Of a DNA stretch of 64,000 bases, positions 17,074 through 27,398 are shown in pieces. The stretch's first letter is position 1. Every line of letters starts with the position of its first letter. The translations under genes were made by a program, and so were the position numbers. Below the pieces are notes generated by a model. It worked only from the letters and a program-made list of their open reading frames with translations, did no database searches and was not told the DNA's origin. This DNA comes from Muribaculaceae bacterium (GTDB lineage: Bacteria > Bacteroidota > Bacteroidia > Bacteroidales > Muribaculaceae): assembly GCA_009775225.1 (NCBI GenBank), contig VSPE01000003.1, positions 1 through 64,000 of the forward strand, written 5' to 3'.

Positions 17074-20000
17074 ATGAAACTTAAATTTCTTGACCGTGAA
17101 AAGCTACGCCATGCAGCCGCAGTTCTACTGCTGTGTGCAGCCCCGGCCATATCGGCTGCCGACATCACAGTGTCGGGCAATGTCAGCGGCGACGGCGAAC
17201 CGCTAATCGGAGCCTCGGTATTCCAGGCCGACAAGACCGCAAACGCTGTTGTAACCGACATCGACGGAAACTACTCTCTCAAGGTGCCCGAGGGCGCTTC
17301 CCTCACCTTCTCATATGTGGGCTACAAGTCGCGTACCGTGAAACTCGACGGTCGCTTCCGCATCGACGTGGAACTCATGCCCGATGCCACCGTGCTCGAC
17401 GAAGTGGTCGCTATCGGATACGGCGTGCAGCAGAAACGCCTCATCACCGGCGCCACTCTACAGGTGAAAGGCGACGACATCGCAAGCAAGAATACCATAA
17501 GCGCTATGGGCGCTCTCCAGAGCCAGGCCCCCGGCGTGAACATTGTAAAGAATACAGGCAAGGCCGGCGACGGCTTCAAGGTGAACATCCGCGGCCTCGG
17601 CACAATATACAACTCTTCTCCCCTGGTGGTGATTGACGGCATGAGCGGTGGCGACCTCAACCTCCTCAGCCCCTCCGACATCGAAAGCATCGACGTGCTC
17701 AAGGACGCCGCATCGGCTGCCATATACGGTGCTCGCGCCGCAAACGGCGTAATTCTCGTAACAACGAAGAAGGGAGCAAAAGACCGCGTGCGCTCTGCCT
17801 ACAACATGTATGTGGGCTGGCAGTCTATCCCCAAGACCGTGACACCGCTCAACGCTCAGCAGTATATCGAAATTCTGCGCGAAACAGGCCTTACCGACGA
17901 AGACATCGCACGCAACATCTACACTTGGGATGATATTCAGAGCGGAGAGTTCACCGGCACCAACTGGCTCAACGAAATCAAGAAAGACAATGCTTTCAAG
18001 CAGGGCCACAACTTCTCGGTGGACGGCGGCTCCGAACGCTCCACATACTCGGTGGCTTTTTCCTACGCATCCGAGAAGCCCACTATCGGCGTAAAGCGCA
18101 GCGACGTGGAGCAGATTTACGAGCGCTTCACTATCCGCGCGAACTCCGAAGTAGACCTCGTGCGCCACAACAAACGCAGCGTGCTCAAATTCGGCGAAAA
18201 CCTCACAATGGCCTACGTGAACAGCACCGGCATGGCACAGGGCACAGGAAACATGTACTGGAACGACGTCCGCAACGCTCTCTGCGCCTCGCCTCTCTTC
18301 CCCGTGTACGAGAACCCCGAGAAATTCGGATGGCCCGTGCTCCTCGACTCCGACGAGACAAACCCCGTGGCTGAGATGTACTACCTGCGCTCGTTCACCG
18401 AAAGCAAGAACTACAACGCACGCGGCAACCTCTACCTCATACTCGAACCTATCCGCGACCTTCGCTTCAAAACCACTTTCGGCTTCGCTTACAACGGCTG
18501 GCGCAGCCGCGAATATGTGCCCGAATACCAAATCAACGAAAAACTGTATGCCAAAACCGACAAGGTAACTCAAGGCTCGGGCAACGGTATTCAGTACAGC
18601 TGGGACAACACCCTCAGCTACGACTGGGCTCCCGGCCGCAACCGCTTCACCTTCCTCGTGGGCAACTCTATCGAGAAATGGGGCCTCGGCGCCGACATAA
18701 ACGGCAGCAACCGCGGCTCGGAATTCTCTTCGTTCGAGTTCGGCTACCTCAGCAACATCAAGACTATCGCGGCAGGCTCCACCACCCTCTCGGGCGCACC
18801 CTGGGGCCGCGGCTCGCTCGCTTCGTTCTTCGGTCGCGTCACTTACGACTACGACATGCGCTACATGGCTACTGTGGTGATGCGCGCCGACGGCTCTTCC
18901 AACTTCGCCCGCGGACACCGCTGGGGTTACTTCCCCTCGGTATCGGCCGGTTGGAACATTGCCGAAGAGCACTTCATGGAAAGCACGCGCACCGTGCTCG
19001 ATATGCTCAAGCTCCGCGCAAGCTGGGGTGAGAACGGCAACTGCAACATTCCCGCCTTCCGCTACCTCTCGACCATCGCCTTCGGCAACGCCACAAACGC
19101 CGCCTGGTACTACTTCGGCGACGACAAGAGCCAGCCTACTATTGGCGCATACCCCGACCTCCTCGCCAACCCCAACCTCAAATGGGAGACTTCGCGACAG
19201 ACCGATATCGGCTTCGACCTCCGTATGCTCGGCAACCGTCTCGGCGTCACTTTCGACTGGTATGAGAAGAAAACACTCGACTGGCTCGTACAGCCCACAG
19301 GACTCGGCATCTGGGGCACAGGTGCGCCCTACATCAACGGCGGCGACATCAAGAACACCGGCGTGGAACTCTCGCTCTCGTGGAACGACAACGTCGGCGA
19401 CTTCACCTACGGCGTAAACGTGAACCTCACACACAACCGCAACAAAGTGCTCCGTATCGCCAACGGCAACGGTCTCATCGAAGGAAACGCCGCCATCCTG
19501 GCTCAGAATACCGGGGCTTTCTACCGAGCGGAGGAAGGCAAGCCCTTAGGATACTTCTACGGTTACCGCACGGCCGGTATCTTCCAGAACCAGGAGCAGA
19601 TTGACTCATATATATCCGAAGCCACCGGGCTGCCAATCATGCCCGCGGCCAAACCCGGCGACGTAATATTCGTAGACACCGATGGCGACGGCACTATCAC
19701 CACCGAAGACCGCACCGACATAGGCAACCCCTATCCCGACCTCACATACGGCATTAACATCAACCTCGCATACAAGGGCTTCGACCTCGCCGTAAACGGA
19801 TACGGCGTGGCAGGAAACCAGATTGCACGCTCATACCGAAGCGGCACCGACAAGCCATACGACAACTACACCACCGAAATTCTCGGCCGCTGGACAGGCG
19901 AAGGCACTTCGAACCGTCTGCCCGCTATCAACGGCTCGGCAATAAACTGGCAGTACGTATCCGACCTCTACATCGAAGACGGCGACTACTTCCGCATCAC

Positions 20001-20223
20001 AAACATCACTCTGGGCTACGACTTCAAGTCGCTCTTCCCCCGCATGCCGCTTCAGCGCCTGCGCGTCTACGGCTCGGTGCAGAACCCCTTCACTTTCACC
20101 CGCTATTCGGGCATGGACCCCGAAATCGGATACGGAGGCGGCGACGCATGGGCTTCGGGCATCGACCTCGGATATTATCCCGGCTCGCGCAGCTACCTCG
20201 TAGGCCTCAGCATCGAATATTAA
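17074..20223 (+). CDS. SusC/RagA-family TonB-dependent outer-membrane transporter (PUL 1)
   Basis: A 1049-residue outer-membrane barrel. After a signal peptide (about 1-28) comes a carboxypeptidase-regulatory-like domain (TVSGNVSGDGEPLIGASV... to about 105), then the TonB box region (TVLDEVVAIGYGVQQK), the plug, and the 22-strand barrel. The SusC signature is clear: ASAAIYGARAANGVILVTTKKG near residues 210-232. There is no STN domain, in line with control by an HTCS instead of FecR. Together with SusD it binds and imports oligosaccharides across the outer membrane using TonB energy. It starts the rightward PUL 1 operon, and SusD follows after 37 bases. Confidence 0.96.
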   Translation: MKLKFLDREKLRHAAAVLLLCAAPAISAADITVSGNVSGDGEPLIGASVFQADKTANAVVTDIDGNYSLKVPEGASLTFSYVGYKSRTVKLDGRFRIDVELMPDATVLDEVVAIGYGVQQKRLITGATLQVKGDDIASKNTISAMGALQSQAPGVNIVKNTGKAGDGFKVNIRGLGTIYNSSPLVVIDGMSGGDLNLLSPSDIESIDVLKDAASAAIYGARAANGVILVTTKKGAKDRVRSAYNMYVGWQSIPKTVTPLNAQQYIEILRETGLTDEDIARNIYTWDDIQSGEFTGTNWLNEIKKDNAFKQGHNFSVDGGSERSTYSVAFSYASEKPTIGVKRSDVEQIYERFTIRANSEVDLVRHNKRSVLKFGENLTMAYVNSTGMAQGTGNMYWNDVRNALCASPLFPVYENPEKFGWPVLLDSDETNPVAEMYYLRSFTESKNYNARGNLYLILEPIRDLRFKTTFGFAYNGWRSREYVPEYQINEKLYAKTDKVTQGSGNGIQYSWDNTLSYDWAPGRNRFTFLVGNSIEKWGLGADINGSNRGSEFSSFEFGYLSNIKTIAAGSTTLSGAPWGRGSLASFFGRVTYDYDMRYMATVVMRADGSSNFARGHRWGYFPSVSAGWNIAEEHFMESTRTVLDMLKLRASWGENGNCNIPAFRYLSTIAFGNATNAAWYYFGDDKSQPTIGAYPDLLANPNLKWETSRQTDIGFDLRMLGNRLGVTFDWYEKKTLDWLVQPTGLGIWGTGAPYINGGDIKNTGVELSLSWNDNVGDFTYGVNVNLTHNRNKVLRIANGNGLIEGNAAILAQNTGAFYRAEEGKPLGYFYGYRTAGIFQNQEQIDSYISEATGLPIMPAAKPGDVIFVDTDGDGTITTEDRTDIGNPYPDLTYGININLAYKGFDLAVNGYGVAGNQIARSYRSGTDKPYDNYTTEILGRWTGEGTSNRLPAINGSAINWQYVSDLYIEDGDYFRITNITLGYDFKSLFPRMPLQRLRVYGSVQNPFTFTRYSGMDPEIGYGGGDAWASGIDLGYYPGSRSYLVGLSIEY

Positions 20224-20260
20224 TCGTTTAGCAATCTTAAATCCTTGATATCTTGATATA

Positions 20261-21934
20261 ATGAAAAAGATTTTTTCAATCTTCACCGCCATATTGCTTG
20301 TGCTGGGGCTTACCGGCTGCGAGAACTTCCTCGACAGCCAGAACCTCACCAAGAAAGACACATCAAACTATCCGCAGACTCCCGACGACGCCGAACAGCT
20401 CCTCACAGGCGTATACTCAATGCTCGGCCGCTGCGAACCTCTCGGCTTCACGTACTTCATTTCAGAACTGATGAGCGACAACTGCTTCGGCGGCGGCGAC
20501 CAGGCCGACCGCTCCTGCAAGGCGATGGACCAGTTCAAGAAATCGAGCGAGGATATGTTCCGCTGGAGCTGGCGCGCCCGCTACATGGGCATATACCGCT
20601 CCAACTTCCTCATGGAGCAGCTCCCTGCTATAGCATGGGACTCGCAGGAGCAGCGCGACAAGATTGAGGGCGAGGCTCGTCTCCTCCGCGCCTTCTTCTA
20701 CTTCGACCTCTCTATCATGTTCGGCGAAGTGCCTCTGGTAACCACCCCCGAGGCCGTGAACATCCCTAAGTCTCCCGCCGACGAGACCTACGCGTTCATC
20801 GCATCAGACCTCCTCGCTGCCATTGAGAAGATACCCGCTGTCGACGTTCCCTCCATGCCCCGCAGCGAGAACGGCCGCATGACACGCTGGGCCGCCGAAG
20901 CACTCCTGGCCCGCGTATGGCTCTTCTACACCGGATACTACAACAAAGACTCTCTGCCCACAGCCGACGGCGGCGCCGTCACACGCAAACAGGTGCAGGA
21001 CTACGTGGCCGACTGCATCGCAAACAGCGGGCACGACCTTCTCTCCGACTTCCGCAACCTCTGGCCTTACAGCCACGTACAGGACTATAAATACACCTCC
21101 GAGAACGGTCTCGACTGGGCCGGAGACGGAAACATAGAAGAAGTGCTCGCCATTAAATACTCAACCCTCGGCACTTGGGATGTGGTACAGCAGAAGTGCA
21201 ATCAGATATGCCTTTACTACGGCGTGCGCGGCCAGAGCAACTACGCATACACCTTCCCCTTCGGCCAGGGCTGGGGCTTCGGCCCTGTCAATCCCAAGCT
21301 GTGGGAAGACTGGGACGACGCCGACATCCGCAAAAAAGGCTCTATCATAGACTGCACCGACAAGAGCGAGATGCGTCTCTTCCTCAAAGGCGGAGGCAAT
21401 GCGAGCGAAGAAACCTTCTACGTAAACAAGAAACACTGCCCTATCAACGTATACACCGACCAGACCAAGCAGAACGTAGTAAACTACAGCGTGCCCCTCT
21501 ACGGCATGACCGAGACTAACTTCCAGCTCAACAACACCCAGGATATCATCCTCATACGCTTCTCCGACGTTCTCCTCATGGGTGCTGAGCTGGGATGCCC
21601 CGACGCGCAGGCATACTTCGACCGCGTGCGCAACCGCGCAGGTCTGCCTTCGCGCCCCGCGACACTCGATAACATCAAGGAAGAGCGCCGCTTCGAGCTG
21701 GCTTTCGAAGGCGTGCGATACTACGACCTCCTCCGCTGGCACGACGAACGTCTCATAACCGAGAACCAGACCGACATACAGGTATACGACCGCAAGGTGC
21801 CCCGCAAGAAAAGCATCACCTTCCGACCCGAAACCGGAGGCTTCCTCTCCATTCCCCTCACCGAAATACAGCTCTCCGAGGGTGTGCTCACACAGAACCC
21901 CGGCTGGGAAGGAAGCGACAACTATCTCGAATAA
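20261..21934 (+). CDS. SusD/RagB-family glycan-binding lipoprotein (PUL 1)
   Basis: A 557-residue surface lipoprotein with lipobox LTGC, so the mature protein begins CENFLDSQN. It shows the SusD layout: an N-terminal TPR region (QLLTGVYSML, ARLLRAFFYFDLSIMFGEVPLV), a central variable ligand-binding part, and the C-terminal block (IRFSDVLLMGAELG, RVRNRAGLP, IKEERRFELAFEGVRYYDLLRW). It forms the lid on its SusC partner directly upstream. The ending TQNPGW is the usual SusD terminus. The ligand is inferred to be a beta-glucan from the GH16 and GH3 enzymes of the locus. Confidence 0.95.
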   Translation: MKKIFSIFTAILLVLGLTGCENFLDSQNLTKKDTSNYPQTPDDAEQLLTGVYSMLGRCEPLGFTYFISELMSDNCFGGGDQADRSCKAMDQFKKSSEDMFRWSWRARYMGIYRSNFLMEQLPAIAWDSQEQRDKIEGEARLLRAFFYFDLSIMFGEVPLVTTPEAVNIPKSPADETYAFIASDLLAAIEKIPAVDVPSMPRSENGRMTRWAAEALLARVWLFYTGYYNKDSLPTADGGAVTRKQVQDYVADCIANSGHDLLSDFRNLWPYSHVQDYKYTSENGLDWAGDGNIEEVLAIKYSTLGTWDVVQQKCNQICLYYGVRGQSNYAYTFPFGQGWGFGPVNPKLWEDWDDADIRKKGSIIDCTDKSEMRLFLKGGGNASEETFYVNKKHCPINVYTDQTKQNVVNYSVPLYGMTETNFQLNNTQDIILIRFSDVLLMGAELGCPDAQAYFDRVRNRAGLPSRPATLDNIKEERRFELAFEGVRYYDLLRWHDERLITENQTDIQVYDRKVPRKKSITFRPETGGFLSIPLTEIQLSEGVLTQNPGWEGSDNYLE

Positions 21935-21968
21935 TGTTTTTAGGAATAAGGTTAATAGGTTAATTAAA

Positions 21969-23369
21969 ATGTCAACATTCAGCCGACGAGGCTTTCTGAA
22001 GACCGCTGCTCTTCTCGCTGCCGCCACGGCCGTACCCTCGGTGATGGCCCGCGGCCGCGGGAAAGATGCACGCGCACTGAAGTTGAAAGACCGAAAAATT
22101 CCCGTAATAGACACATACGATGTAATAGTGGCCGGTGGCGGCCCCGCAGGATGCGCCGCGGCGGCAGCTGCCGCCGCGGAAGGCTCGCGCGTGCTCCTTA
22201 TCGAAGCATCGGGCGCCCTCGGCGGCCTCGGAACTTCAGGAATGGTACCCGCGTGGTGCCCTTTTACCGACGGGGAGAAAATCATATACCGGGGACTCGC
22301 CGAGAAAGTGTTCAGGCAGGCAAAAAAAGGCGTTCCACATGAGCCGGACGACAAATACGACTGGGTGACTATCAACCCCGAATACCTCATCGGTGTGTAC
22401 GACAGGCTCGTTACCGGTGCCGGTGCCGACATCCTCTTCTTCGCCCGCGTGGCGGCCGTTGAAATGGCTTCCGACGACACCGTCGACGCTATCATCGTGG
22501 CCGACAAGTCGGGTCTAACGGCCTACCGCCCCCGCGTGATTGTCGACGCCACCGGCGACGGCGATATATGCGCATGGGCAGGCGCTCGCTACCTCAAGGG
22601 CGATGCCGACGGTGTGCTGCAGAAGAGCACGCTCTGCTTCTCCGTGGCAAACGTAAACACCCAGGCATACCTCACAGGCCCCGAACTGCACACGAGCCAC
22701 AACCCCGACAGCGCCTCGGCTCAGGCCGCCCGCACAGGCCGCTATCCTCTCCTCGACACTCACTGCTGCCACAACCTTGTAGGCCCGGGCGTGGTGCAGT
22801 TCAATGCAAACCACATCGAAATAAAAGACACTACCGACCCCGCACAACTTTCCGAGGCAATGCTTTCAGGCCGTCGTACAGCCGAACAGCACCTCGAAAT
22901 GCTCAGGGAGTTCAGGCCCGACGCTTTCCGCGACGCTTTCGTGGTAAAGACTGCCGTAATACCAGGCATACGCGACAGCCGGCGCATAATCGGCGACTAC
23001 CTTTTCACCGGCGACGACTGGCGCGCCCGCAAGTCGTTCGACGACGAGATAGGCCGAAACTGTTACTTCATCGACATTCATAAGACCGGCGTGCCGCACG
23101 TACACTACAACAGAGGCGAGAGCCACGGCATACCGTACCGCTGCCTCACTCCCGCAGGGCTGCGAAACGTAATCTCCGCAGGTCGCTGCATATCTGCCGA
23201 CGACGAGGCCTACGGCTCGCTGCGCGTGATGCCTCCATGCCTCGTGACAGGCGAAGCCGCAGGTGTGGCCGCGCGCATAGCGTCCCTCTCGGCCACACCC
23301 GACAGCCACGCCGTAGATGTATCCGAACTCCGCACACGCCTCCGCGAGCGCGGACAATACTTCCTTTGA
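21969..23369 (+). CDS. Tat-exported FAD-dependent oxidoreductase (PUL 1)
   Basis: A 466-residue flavoprotein of the FAD_oxidored (PF12831) group. The start at 21969 is chosen because it opens a clear twin-arginine signal (SRRGFLKTAA), implying export already folded with cofactor. The dinucleotide motif is VIVAGGGPAGCAAAAAAA at about residue 44, followed by LLIEASGALGGLGTSGM. The C-terminal FAD contacts (VISAGRCISADDEAYGSLRV...GEAAGVAARIA) are also present. The substrate is unknown; relatives oxidise sugars or other polyhydroxy compounds. It lies 34 bases after SusD and 20 bases before GH3, so it belongs to the operon, suggesting oxidation of the imported glycan or a decoration on it. Confidence 0.85.
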   Translation: MSTFSRRGFLKTAALLAAATAVPSVMARGRGKDARALKLKDRKIPVIDTYDVIVAGGGPAGCAAAAAAAAEGSRVLLIEASGALGGLGTSGMVPAWCPFTDGEKIIYRGLAEKVFRQAKKGVPHEPDDKYDWVTINPEYLIGVYDRLVTGAGADILFFARVAAVEMASDDTVDAIIVADKSGLTAYRPRVIVDATGDGDICAWAGARYLKGDADGVLQKSTLCFSVANVNTQAYLTGPELHTSHNPDSASAQAARTGRYPLLDTHCCHNLVGPGVVQFNANHIEIKDTTDPAQLSEAMLSGRRTAEQHLEMLREFRPDAFRDAFVVKTAVIPGIRDSRRIIGDYLFTGDDWRARKSFDDEIGRNCYFIDIHKTGVPHVHYNRGESHGIPYRCLTPAGLRNVISAGRCISADDEAYGSLRVMPPCLVTGEAAGVAARIASLSATPDSHAVDVSELRTRLRERGQYFL

Positions 23370-23389
23370 CCGACATTTTTCCAACGAAG

Positions 23390-25618
23390 ATGATATTTAC
23401 ACGAAAAACTCTATACACAGCCGTGCTTGCCTGCGCAGCCCTCGCGGCTACTGCCCAGGCTCCCGCACCCTACCTCGACGAGTCGCTTCCCGCCGATGTG
23501 CGCATAGAGGACGCCATAGGGCGCATGACTCTCGACGAGAAAATAGCCATGATACACGCCCAGTCGAAATTCAGCACCCCGGGATGCCCTCGGCTCGGTA
23601 TTCCCGAGATATGGATGAGCGACGGCCCCCACGGTGTAAGGGTGGAATTTACATGGGACGACTGGATGTGGGCCGGCTGGACCAACGACTCGTGCACGGC
23701 TATGCCGGCACTTACATGCCTCGCCGCTACATTCAACCCCGACCTCGCCGAACGCTACGGCGAGGTGGTGGGCAGCGAAGCCCGCTTCAGGAAGAAAGAC
23801 ATCATACTCGGCCCGGGCGTAAACATATACCGCACGCCTCTTAGCGGCCGCAACTTCGAATACATGGGCGAAGACCCGCACCTCGCATCGACAATGGTTG
23901 TGCCCTACATCAAGGGGCTGCAGTCCAACGGCGTCGCCGCATGCCTCAAGCACTATGTGCTCAACAATCAGGAGCACGACCGCGACCGCGTGAACGTGGT
24001 GGTGGACGAGCGCGCGCTCAACGAGCTGTATCTCCCCGCCTTCAAGGCCGGCGTGACTCGCGGCAAGGTATGGGCCGTAATGGGTTCATACAACAAATAC
24101 CGCGGCACCTACTGCTCGCACAACGATACCCTCGTAAACGACATCCTCAAGAAGCAGTGGGGCTTCGACGGCGTTTTCATCACAGACTGGGGCTCGGCAC
24201 ACGACACCCGAGAGGCGGCTCTCAACGGTCTCGACATCGAAATGGGTTCGTGGACTAACGGCCTTACCTGGGGTGAAAGCAACGCATACGACAACTACTA
24301 TATGGCACGCCCCCTGCGCAACCTTATCGCAGCCGGAGAGCTTGACGAAAAACTCGTAGATGACAAAGTGCGCCGCATACTCCGCCTATGCCTCCGCACC
24401 AACATGAACCGCAACCGCCCCTGGGGCGCCATGCACACCGACTCACACCTAGCCGCAGCTCGCGAGGTGGCTCGCGAGGGCATAGTGCTTCTCAAGAACG
24501 ACAAAGACTTCCTTCCCCTGAAGTCCGGCGGGAAGATTGCAGTAATCGGCGAGAACGCCGTGAAGGTGCTCAGCATTGGAGGAGGCAGCTCCGAGCTGAA
24601 GCCCAAAACCGAAATATCGCCCCTGCAGGGCATCCGCGACCGCTTCGGCGACGAAAACGTACTCTTCTCGCTCGGCTACGCCTCGGGCGCCCCCGACTAC
24701 TCGCGCGAGCTGCCCTCGCCCTACGACGCCGACTCGCTCCGCGAGGCTGCAATCGCCACCGCACGTATGGCCGATGCGGTGCTCTTCGTGGGCGGCCTGA
24801 ACAAAAATTTCAGTCAGGACTGCGAAGGCGATGACCGCACTTCCTTCTCTCTTCCCTTCGGGCAGGATGCACTCATTGCCGACCTCCTGGCCGTAAATCC
24901 GCGTATGGCAGTGGTGATAGTTAGCGGCAACGCCGTGGATATGCCCTGGCAAGCAAAAGTGCCGGCCATTATTCAGAGCTGGTATCTCGGCAGCATGGGA
25001 GGCGCGGCCCTCGCCGACATTGTTTCGGGCGACGTAAACCCCTCGGGCAAGCTGCCCTTCTCCATTCCCGCACGCCTCGAAGACTGCGCCGCACACGCCT
25101 TCGGCGAGCGGGCATACCCCGGCGTGAACGGCAACGTGCACTACGACGAGGGACTGCTCGTAGGCTACCGCTGGCACGACACTCGCCGAATAGCAGCCCG
25201 CTATCCCTTCGGTCACGGCCTCAGTTACACCACATTCGGCTACTCGGCTCCGCGCCTCGACCGCAAGGTGTATATGCCCTCCGACACCATTACCGTTTCG
25301 CTCACGCTCTCCAACAAAGGCAGCCGCGAAGGTTCCGAGACGGTGCAGTTCTATACCTCGCAGAAGAAACCGCGCCTGCCACGCCCCGCAAAAGAGCTGA
25401 AATCATTCTGCAAGACACGGCTCAAGGCCGGCGAAAGCCGAGTGATAGAAGTGCGCATACCCGTGGCCGACCTAGCCTATTACGACGACTCCCTGCGGCG
25501 CTGGGTGCTCGATGAAGACGAATTTACTATTCATGTAGGTGCCTCGAGCGCAGACATCCGCGGCAAAGTAAGCTTCCGCGTGGCTCCGGGCATGGCATTA
25601 AACACAGATATACAATGA
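23390..25618 (+). CDS. GH3 beta-glucosidase family enzyme (second copy, PUL 1)
   Basis: A 742-residue exported enzyme. ATG at 23390 is preferred because it follows the previous stop by 20 bases and opens the signal peptide MIFTRKTLYTAVLACAALAATAQA. The barrel contains GRNFEYMGEDP and CLKHYVLNNQEHDR, and the nucleophile is D266 in FITDWGSAHD. The alpha/beta sandwich and fibronectin-III-like domains follow (GSETVQFYTSQKKPRLPRPAKELKSF). The FITDWGS context differs from LISDWNA in the GH3 at 3941-6205, so the two belong to different subgroups and probably take different linkages or oligomer lengths. It overlaps the next gene by four bases (ATGA). Confidence 0.92.
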   Translation: MIFTRKTLYTAVLACAALAATAQAPAPYLDESLPADVRIEDAIGRMTLDEKIAMIHAQSKFSTPGCPRLGIPEIWMSDGPHGVRVEFTWDDWMWAGWTNDSCTAMPALTCLAATFNPDLAERYGEVVGSEARFRKKDIILGPGVNIYRTPLSGRNFEYMGEDPHLASTMVVPYIKGLQSNGVAACLKHYVLNNQEHDRDRVNVVVDERALNELYLPAFKAGVTRGKVWAVMGSYNKYRGTYCSHNDTLVNDILKKQWGFDGVFITDWGSAHDTREAALNGLDIEMGSWTNGLTWGESNAYDNYYMARPLRNLIAAGELDEKLVDDKVRRILRLCLRTNMNRNRPWGAMHTDSHLAAAREVAREGIVLLKNDKDFLPLKSGGKIAVIGENAVKVLSIGGGSSELKPKTEISPLQGIRDRFGDENVLFSLGYASGAPDYSRELPSPYDADSLREAAIATARMADAVLFVGGLNKNFSQDCEGDDRTSFSLPFGQDALIADLLAVNPRMAVVIVSGNAVDMPWQAKVPAIIQSWYLGSMGGAALADIVSGDVNPSGKLPFSIPARLEDCAAHAFGERAYPGVNGNVHYDEGLLVGYRWHDTRRIAARYPFGHGLSYTTFGYSAPRLDRKVYMPSDTITVSLTLSNKGSREGSETVQFYTSQKKPRLPRPAKELKSFCKTRLKAGESRVIEVRIPVADLAYYDDSLRRWVLDEDEFTIHVGASSADIRGKVSFRVAPGMALNTDIQ

Positions 25619-27393
25619 ATACCTTTGCCAAGATAATATTAGGGGCGGCAGCTATTGCCTCCGCCGCCCCGTGCTTTGCCGACGACACCGACGACAGCGG
25701 TAAGCGACTCTCCTTCCTCCTCACTGGCGCATCATTCGCCATTCCCGAGAATGGCTGGTTCGAAATGGCATGCGAGGATATGGGCGCCGAAGCCATTAAC
25801 AAGGCGGTGAGCGGCGAAGCCATATATCACACCGCACGCCGCATGCACGCCGGCACCTTCTATACCACCGAGGAACTCGACCGCACCGACGTGCTGGTGC
25901 TCGGGCACGTGCACAACCAGAATGTGGCAAACGAGCAGTGGCTCAAGGAGAACTGGGAAGACTACACTTCCATAGCCACCACCACCGACTATGCCGTGAC
26001 ATACGACTATGTAATCAAGCGTTACATAGCCGACTGCCGCGCACTAAAAGACAATCCCGACTCGCGGTACTACGGCACGCCCGACGGCAAGCCCGCCAGG
26101 ATAATGTTCTGCACTCACTGGCACGACTCGCGCACTACCTATAACCCCGCCGTACGCAAGCTCGCCGAGCGCTGGGGCTTCCCGCTGGTGAAATTCGACG
26201 AAAACATCGGCTTCTCGCGCCTCGACGCCGCCGCAGGCGAAACACAGCCCAGCATAGCCTACGCTCACGACTCCGAGACTATCGGCGGCGTGAAATACGG
26301 CTGGCATCCCCTCCGCGGCAGCAACAGCTACATACAGCGCCGCATGGCACAGATTTTCGTGGCGGCGGCCACCGACTACCTCGGCCTCGACATACCCTTC
26401 GACTACACCCTCGCGCCCTGCTCGCCACTGGTGTGCACAGGCGAGACCGCACGTATGATGCTCACCTTCCGCGGAGGTCACTATCCCTTCGCCATGGAAA
26501 ACGATGAAGTGACGGCTTCGCCATACTTCATGGAAATGCCCGACGTGCAGTCCGACACCGAGTTCGCCGTTGCAGGCATAACCGACAAAGACGGCACGGC
26601 TGCCGCTTCCGGAAGCACTTCCGCCTCTATCCTTGTAGCCGACGAGACTATTCCCTGCAGCTACGACAGCTTCGTGCATCAGGCCGAGCAGAGCAAAGGC
26701 CATGCCGACGCTCAGACTCTCGACCTTAAGAACGGCGACGGCTGGAGCCGACGCATATACATCACTTTCCCTATCGAAGACATCCCCGCCGATGCCGAGC
26801 GCGTAGGCGTGCGCCTGTACTTTGAGAGCGTGGTGCCCGGCAAGCTCGGCAGCGAGAACCGTCCGCTCGACGGCATAGAGCTTCTTGAGCTGGGCGGAAA
26901 CACCTCGACCTACTCGGCCAACCTCACATGGGACAACCACCACTCGCACGTGTTCGAGCCGGTGGCCACCACCATTCTCACCCAGAACATGCTCAACTCG
27001 TATGTGGGCTGGGACGTGACCGACTTCGTAAAAGCCAAGGCCGCCGAGGGCGCCACAAAAGTCACCTTCCGCGTCACAACACCCTATCAGTGGCGTGCGC
27101 TGAGTCGCTTCACCTCGTCGGAGTCGACCGCCAATCCCGGCAAAGGCCCGCAGATGCTCGTGGCGCTGCGCCGCGACACTTCCGGCACTTCCCCCGCCGC
27201 TTCCCTCACTTCCCTCACGCTGTCGGTGAGCGGCGACACGCTCCTTAACCCCGCCCTCGGCACCGTAAGCATATTCTCGGCACAGGGCGCCACACTGCTG
27301 CGCACTTCCGCCGCCTCTATCGACCTGTCGGCACTTCCCGCAGGCCTCTACATAGCCGCAGCTGAAGGAGCATCGGTAAAATTCATACGCTGA
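25615..27393 (+). CDS. DUF5040 SGNH-like hydrolase with C-terminal domain and T9SS tail
   Basis: A 592-residue exported protein. After the signal peptide (about 1-22) is an SGNH-like domain of the DUF5040 type: LLTGASFAIPENGWFEMAC holds the candidate serine, VLVLGHVHNQN and MFCTHWHDSRTTYNPA follow, and the domain ends near residue 275. Residues ~280-540 form a beta-sandwich of the kind that binds carbohydrate (RIYITFPIEDIPADAERVGVRLYFESV, VGWDVTDFVKAKAAEG). The C-terminus (STASIDLSALPAGLYIAA-like) is a T9SS sorting signal. It is probably a glycan-directed esterase displayed at the surface; this is inference. It overlaps the GH3 stop (ATGA). Confidence 0.68.
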   Translation: MNTFAKIILGAAAIASAAPCFADDTDDSGKRLSFLLTGASFAIPENGWFEMACEDMGAEAINKAVSGEAIYHTARRMHAGTFYTTEELDRTDVLVLGHVHNQNVANEQWLKENWEDYTSIATTTDYAVTYDYVIKRYIADCRALKDNPDSRYYGTPDGKPARIMFCTHWHDSRTTYNPAVRKLAERWGFPLVKFDENIGFSRLDAAAGETQPSIAYAHDSETIGGVKYGWHPLRGSNSYIQRRMAQIFVAAATDYLGLDIPFDYTLAPCSPLVCTGETARMMLTFRGGHYPFAMENDEVTASPYFMEMPDVQSDTEFAVAGITDKDGTAAASGSTSASILVADETIPCSYDSFVHQAEQSKGHADAQTLDLKNGDGWSRRIYITFPIEDIPADAERVGVRLYFESVVPGKLGSENRPLDGIELLELGGNTSTYSANLTWDNHHSHVFEPVATTILTQNMLNSYVGWDVTDFVKAKAAEGATKVTFRVTTPYQWRALSRFTSSESTANPGKGPQMLVALRRDTSGTSPAASLTSLTLSVSGDTLLNPALGTVSIFSAQGATLLRTSAASIDLSALPAGLYIAAAEGASVKFIR

Positions 27394-27398
27394 CACTC

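Noticed and set aside
17458..19434. Long open frame on the minus strand, 658 codons, antisense to SusC
   Set aside because: It lies wholly inside a clear SusC gene, has a composition typical of reversed GC-rich codons and resembles no family. The same applies to long antisense frames at 35946-37553, 37995-39221 and 58146-59288.
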